Shown here: piece after piece, positions 60,470 through 64,000 of the stretch | How positions within the stretch are numbered: position 1 is the stretch's first letter | How the letters are laid out: the number at the start of each line of letters is the position of its first letter | Source of the DNA: DASUBV01 sp963822485 | GTDB lineage: Bacteria > Actinomycetota > Actinomycetes > Streptosporangiales > Streptosporangiaceae | Reading direction: 5' to 3' | Assembly (NCBI GenBank): GCA_963822485.1 | Contig: CAWGHW010000003.1 | Span: 135,696 to 199,695 of the forward strand | DNA length: 64,000 nt | Notes under the pieces: model-generated | Database searches by the model: none | What the model saw: the letters and a program-made list of their open reading frames with translations, nothing else | What the model was told of the DNA's origin: nothing | Position numbers and translations under genes: made by a program

Positions 60470-62202
60470 CCCTAGCCTCGATCTTTCGCCGGGTCGCGGT
60501 TGATCGTGATCTGGCCGTGGGGGCCGGTTGCGGTTCTGATTTTCCCGGGTGGGTGTGACGGTGCGCCCGAGGTCGTCTCGGTGGCGCCGGTTCCACTGGC
60601 CGGAGGTTGGTTCCTGGGTCGTCGGGGCGGGTGGCTGGGTGGGTTATCCGCTGGGCGCCGGGGTCGGCGGTGGCTGGTCTTCAGCCGCTCGGAGGCGCCT
60701 GGAGCGTGAGGGCGGTCCAGGGTGCGTGGGCGCTGAGGTGCAGGGTCCTGGTCCGGGAGCGGGCGCGAGCAGGCCGGCGGTCGAGAGCAGCCGCAGGCGC
60801 AGTCGCTTGGGTTCCCATCTGCGGGCCTGGTGGCCGTGCAGGGCGAGCATCTGCATCCAGGCGGTGATCTCGCAGGCCAGGGCGACGATGGCGCACCAGA
60901 TCTGGTTCTGGGCGAAGTCGTGCAGCGGGAGGTTGGCCAGGCCGGTGTCCTTGGCGCGCGGATCCGGTCCTCGCAGCGGGCGCGCCTGCGGTGGCGCAGC
61001 TCCAGGTCGGGCAGCTGGGTGCCCGGGCCGCCCGGCGCGGGTGTTCGTGGCGAACGCGGTGACGCGGTGGCCGTCGACGTCGGTGATCCGCAGCTGCGCT
61101 CCGGGATGGGCCGTTCCTTGCGGGCGATGACCCGCATCCCCTCGGGCCATCTGTTCCTGGGCCAGGTCCAGCAGGCCGGTCAGCTCCGCACCAGGCGCCG
61201 TCGCGGACCTGCCCGTCACTGTCGTAGGCGGGACTCCACGCCGAGTCCGGGATCAGCTTCAGCAGCTCCGGGGCGTGTGTCGGGCAGGGCGAACCCGACG
61301 GAGTACGACATCCGCCGCGCGGCGATGTAGTTCACGACCTCGTGGGTAGCGCCGGCGCCGTCGATCCTGATCAGGACCTTCGCCCGATCCTGCGGGACGT
61401 GCCGGCGCTGAAACGGCAGCTGCCGCAGCGCCTCGCGGATCACGCTGACGTGGTCGGCGGCGGTGCTCGACCCGGCGTTCCCGGCCCGCAGCATCACCGC
61501 CAGCGGCTCGCCGGTCCCCGCGGCGCCGTGGTCGGCGAACGCCCAGAGCGGATGATGGCCGTATCCGCGCTTGAATGTCGGCCGGGCCAGCTCCTTGTCG
61601 GAATGGGCGGTGACCAGGGTCGCGTCGAGATCGATGACCAGCGGCGACGCAGCCGTGATCCCGGCGTCCGGGGCGTGCTGCCCGGCCAGTTCCCAGGCCC
61701 GCCGGCGGGCCGCTGCCCGCGCGGCGCGGATCGCCTTCAGCGCGGCCGGGGCGTCCGCGGCCAGGGCGTCGATCGTGCGCGACACCGTCGGGTCCGAGGC
61801 CACCAGCCCGAACACTCCCGGCTCAGCCCGCAGCACGGCGATGTCGGCCAGGCAGTCGCCGCCGAGCGCCGAGCGCGACGGCCAGGTCCAGCAGCACCTT
61901 CGCCGGATCATGCACCGCCGCCGGCTGCGCCAGCGCCAGCGCCGCCGACAGCGCCCGGTCCAGGCCCGATGCGCGGATCGTCGCTGTCAGCAGCGTCCCG
62001 CCGGCCTGCGAGACCACGCCCCGCCCGGCGCCGTCGACACGGATGCCGGGATAGAACCCGGTAGTCTTGCTCACCTGAAAGGTGCTCCTGTCACAGCCTC
62101 AGATATGTTCCTTCGCAAGACATATCCTTGCTGGTCAGAGGCACCTTTCAGTCATCTGACACGCGACTCTCGCTCAACCCGCACGAAAGCGCGAGGTTAG
62201 GG
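60470..62202 (-). mobile_element. IS1380-family insertion sequence, decayed
   Basis: Terminal inverted repeats are visible: CCCTAGCCTCGATCTTTCGC starting at 60470, and on the opposite strand from 62202, CCCTAACCTCGCGCTTTCGT. Length 1733 bp is right for the family. Between the transposase start and the right end lie an 11-bp inverted pair CTGAAAGGTGC (62077-62087, 62139-62149) and the hairpin GATATGT/ACATATC, likely transposase control sequence. Confidence 0.75.
60472..62074 (-). pseudogene. IS1380-family transposase, multiply frameshifted
   Basis: Starts MSKTTGFYPGIRVDGAGRGVVSQAGG at 62074. A second frame has LGGDCLADIAVLRAEPGVFGLVASDPTVSRTIDALA, PLVIDLDATLVTAHSDKELARPTFKRGYGHHPLWAF and KVLIRIDGAGATHEVVNYI, the IS1380 DDE core. 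The C-terminal third (ELTGLLDLAQEQMARG, then LHDFAQNQIWCAIVALACEITAW) needs several shifts in both directions. Not functional as written. Confidence 0.82.
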
Positions 62203-62283
62203 CCAGGAGGTGATAGGCCCCGTCGGGCAGGAGGTCATGGCTGAGTTGGTCTTCGTCGGGGCGCGTGCCCGCAACTCCGCCTG

Positions 62284-62432
62284 CCTGATCATCCCGTCAC
62301 CGTCAACCCGCCGATGAGGGAAGCGGGCCTGGCCTCGGGGTCAATGTGGAGCGCCCCACTGGACGAACGACATTGACCCCGGGGGCCAGGTCTGCTCGGC
62401 TTGCCCGGGTCGATGGTGACGGGATGATCAGG
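62284..62432. other. 149-bp nested inverted-repeat element
   Basis: Outer stem of 18 perfect base pairs, CCTGATCATCCCGTCACC (62284-62301) with its complement at 62415-62432, extended by a further imperfect 9 bp. Inner stems CCTGGCC/GGCCAGG (62328-62334, 62384-62390) and CGGGGTCAATGT/ACATTGACCCCG (62336-62347, 62370-62381), closing a 22-nt loop. Not coding. It lies 81 bp past the IS1380 end and has exactly the length of the element at 52832-52980. Confidence 0.7.
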
Positions 62433-62630
62433 CCCCTCCATCCCGGAGCCCAAGCGCCCCCGCCGGAGGCGCATTGGCTTTTAGGTTGCGACGCTTGCTG
62501 CTAGCGCTTAGGGGGCCCCATAGACATTGCTCAGGCGGACGACTTGCTTGGAATCTAAGAAAGCCGCTGGGTTGGTAAAGTGTTTCTGATCGTTTAACTA
62601 TAAGTACAAGTCACAGCGAAGGGTTAGCTA
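62433..62630. other. intergenic, A/T-rich transition
   Basis: Sequence changes from GC-rich to A/T-rich around 62480-62530. A purine-rich AGCGAAGGGTTAGC precedes the ATG at 62631. Nothing else recognised. Confidence 0.3.
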
Positions 62631-63231
62631 AATGGCTTACGACGACTGGCCACCATTGACGGTGCGCGACTGGCAGACTGTTCTGGACAGAAGACGGCCT
62701 GATTTGGGGGTCCGACGAAGTTGACCACGATGGAATTGAGGCTGCGGAGGAGTACGTAGACTCCACGAGCTGCGCGGGATCATAGTAGGTCAAGTAGCAG
62801 AGATGAAGAGTCTCTTGCTGCATATATCGAATCATATTGACAAGGTCGTAAGGAAGCCGTTGGCGATGCATAAGAGCCGCTCGCGCCGAGGTGCTGGGGC
62901 GGTTCTAAAATATCTTGAAGATCAGCTTTGCCAAATCGATCTGATAGATGGTCTTCGGGAACAAATTGAGCTCATTCGCGGAGTTATAACTCAGCGTAAT
63001 AAGCTAGTTCACGCTACGGTCTGCATCGGCTTCGAGTATGTCTCGTTCAACGATACGCGAAGCTCCGTTATCGTGGCACTGTCTGATAATGATCAGATTG
63101 GTGTTGAATCGGACTGGAGCGATCTTGCCCGCCGATTGAGCCTAGGCCTGACTTTAGCGAGTATGAGCTTGAACGCCAACTCGAAACGGCGTACCAGGCG
63201 CTCGAAGGCTGTGTCGACATTTGGCGAGTAG
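62631..63231 (+). pseudogene. HEPN-motif protein, frame-interrupted
   Basis: Reading across frames: MAYDDWPPLTVRDWQTVL, then GLIWGSDEVDHDGIEAAEEYVD, then LHELRGIIVGQVAEMKSLLLHISNHIDKVVRK ... IELIRGVITQRNKLVHATVCIG. QRNKLVH is an Rx4H motif of the HEPN nuclease superfamily within a helical context. Two shifts are needed near 62695 and 62765; the last 142 residues (from ATG 62803) are uninterrupted. HEPN proteins are frequent RNase effectors in toxin-antitoxin and antiphage systems. A/T-rich. Confidence 0.6.
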
Positions 63232-63373
63232 TAAATTCACTCGCAGAAGACTAGCAGGCTGCGCTCCTCCGGGTCAGTGCGAGTCACGCCAATGGCTGCC
63301 ACGTTTTTTCAAACGCCAAAGGAAATACAATTCATCCATGGGCAGGCTTTTAGTCGAGTCATCTATATAGGAA

Positions 63374-64000
63374 CTAAATATGGGCGCCAACGGGACAGGC
63401 GGAACCGAGCGCGGTACCAGGTCCGGCGATAGGCATCTTCCAGATGGCTATTGCTCCAATCGCCGCAACTGATGATCCGATGGCCAGACTTAGAGCAGTC
63501 TTCTTCGCTAGTGCTTTCCGGCTGCCTTTATGCGCCTGTTCTATCTTTGCGAGCCCAGGGCGAATGTAGTCGTCTTCGACATCGCGCGCGATAGTACGAG
63601 GAGATGAGCCAGTTTTCCTTGATTCGAGCTGTCTCCTAATCTCATCCCGAAGTCCTTTTCTAAATTCTTCGAAGGCGGGCCGCTCATCTTCTCTCAATTT
63701 CAAAAAGTCGGCCGGTCCTATCTTAGTAAATACCGGCAATCGAATTTGGCACGCTACTTGCTCCATCGTCGGCTTGTGGTTCTTATCGGGAATCCATGGT
63801 ACAGAAGTCGGCTGAACGAGCGGTAGGGTAAGATTTTGAGCCGTCATCACGTCTGCGATTGCGGCTCTACCGTACTTCCTAAGTAGTCTTTCCGCTATTT
63901 CGTTCACACTCGGCTTTTGTGCTTCATAGATCTCGAAGGTAATGGGTGCCTCAAACTTTGGGCTCTCAACACGTATGAGCCATTGCTTCTCTCTCAGCCG
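63374..64000 (-). CDS. hypothetical membrane-anchored protein, partial
   Basis: The open frame continues past the window end; at least 208 residues are visible. Visible parts include KFEAPITFEIYEAQKPSVNEIAERLLRKYGRAAIADVM, a charged helical region (FLKLREDERPAFEEFRKGLRDEIRRQLESRK) and a C-terminal hydrophobic helix (ALSLAIGSSVAAIGAIAIWKM). A GTG at 63907 could be an internal start. A/T-rich, probably part of the same accessory island. No family recognised. Confidence 0.55.
   Translation of the reverse strand, partial: RLREKQWLIRVESPKFEAPITFEIYEAQKPSVNEIAERLLRKYGRAAIADVMTAQNLTLPLVQPTSVPWIPDKNHKPTMEQVACQIRLPVFTKIGPADFLKLREDERPAFEEFRKGLRDEIRRQLESRKTGSSPRTIARDVEDDYIRPGLAKIEQAHKGSRKALAKKTALSLAIGSSVAAIGAIAIWKMPIAGPGTALGSACPVGAHI

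Overview
The window is high-GC actinobacterial chromosome. It has many GTG starts, 4-bp gene overlaps, LuxR/NarL two-component pairs, F420-type and PPOX-type enzymes, MmyB-type regulators and GC-ending codons. I recognise no core housekeeping genes, rRNA or tRNA, so species cannot be named. Roughly the first 44.6 kb is ordinary chromosomal material. From 44.6 kb to the end is accessory: IS elements, integrative-element debris, and several blocks visibly richer in A/T.

Layout. 0-3.4 kb: TPR protein facing a two-component pair whose kinase has lost its membrane sensor. 3.5-7.3 kb: small NIPSNAP, membrane, secreted and lipoprotein genes. 7.3-10 kb: MerR/GyrI-like regulator and an ABC exporter behind a MerR-type 19-bp-spacer promoter. 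10-15.3 kb: orphan ligand-binding protein, DUF2785, VOC, PPOX, a six-repeat secreted protein with a frameshift, and an aminoglycoside-phosphotransferase-like kinase. 15.3-17.2 kb: divergent TetR / TetX-like flavin monooxygenase pair with a palindromic operator. 17.2-23.9 kb: two NarL systems, an RibD-type reductase and a receiver-only protein. 24-28.7 kb: two proteins with the secreted Lipoprotein_15-type repeat, a TetR / deazaflavin-reductase pair, an aldo/keto reductase and an Ohr/OsmC protein.

28.8-44.6 kb is the most coherent block. It encodes a dipeptide-type ABC importer, an M24 Xaa-Pro-type aminopeptidase, an S9 prolyl-oligopeptidase-type peptidase, an LLM flavoprotein, a three-component FAD/[2Fe-2S] amino-acid dehydrogenase, a DapA-family lyase/deaminase and a proline racemase/4-hydroxyproline 2-epimerase. 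Together these read as a locus for taking up proline- or hydroxyproline-containing peptides and catabolising hydroxyproline by the epimerase, D-hydroxyproline dehydrogenase and pyrroline-4-hydroxy-2-carboxylate deaminase route. The last enzyme, 2-oxoglutarate semialdehyde dehydrogenase, is not in the window. An ATGTGACAT motif is shared by the two promoters of this block.

44.6-53 kb is debris of an integrative (AICE-like) element: a truncated serine recombinase, small membrane, DnaJ-like and GntR genes, a leucine-rich-repeat Roco GTPase, an IS256-family IS, and a 149-bp multi-stem inverted-repeat element. 53.2-57.6 kb returns to chromosomal genes (FCD GntR, NTF2-like, RibD_C, AKR/MmyB). 57.8-64 kb looks like a decayed defence-type island: an HSDR_N-like protein, a Schlafen/AlbA_2 protein with a partner, an IS1380 element, a second 149-bp nested inverted repeat, a broken HEPN-motif protein and a partial membrane protein.

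A striking feature throughout is single-base frame interruption of otherwise well-conserved genes. Nine consecutive +1 events fall between 31.8 and 37.6 kb, and others lie at 56.5, 58.0-58.2 and 60.1 kb. Two further breaks are -1 events inside short tandem repeats (14.02 and 26.47 kb). I cannot distinguish assembly error from real decay without reads.
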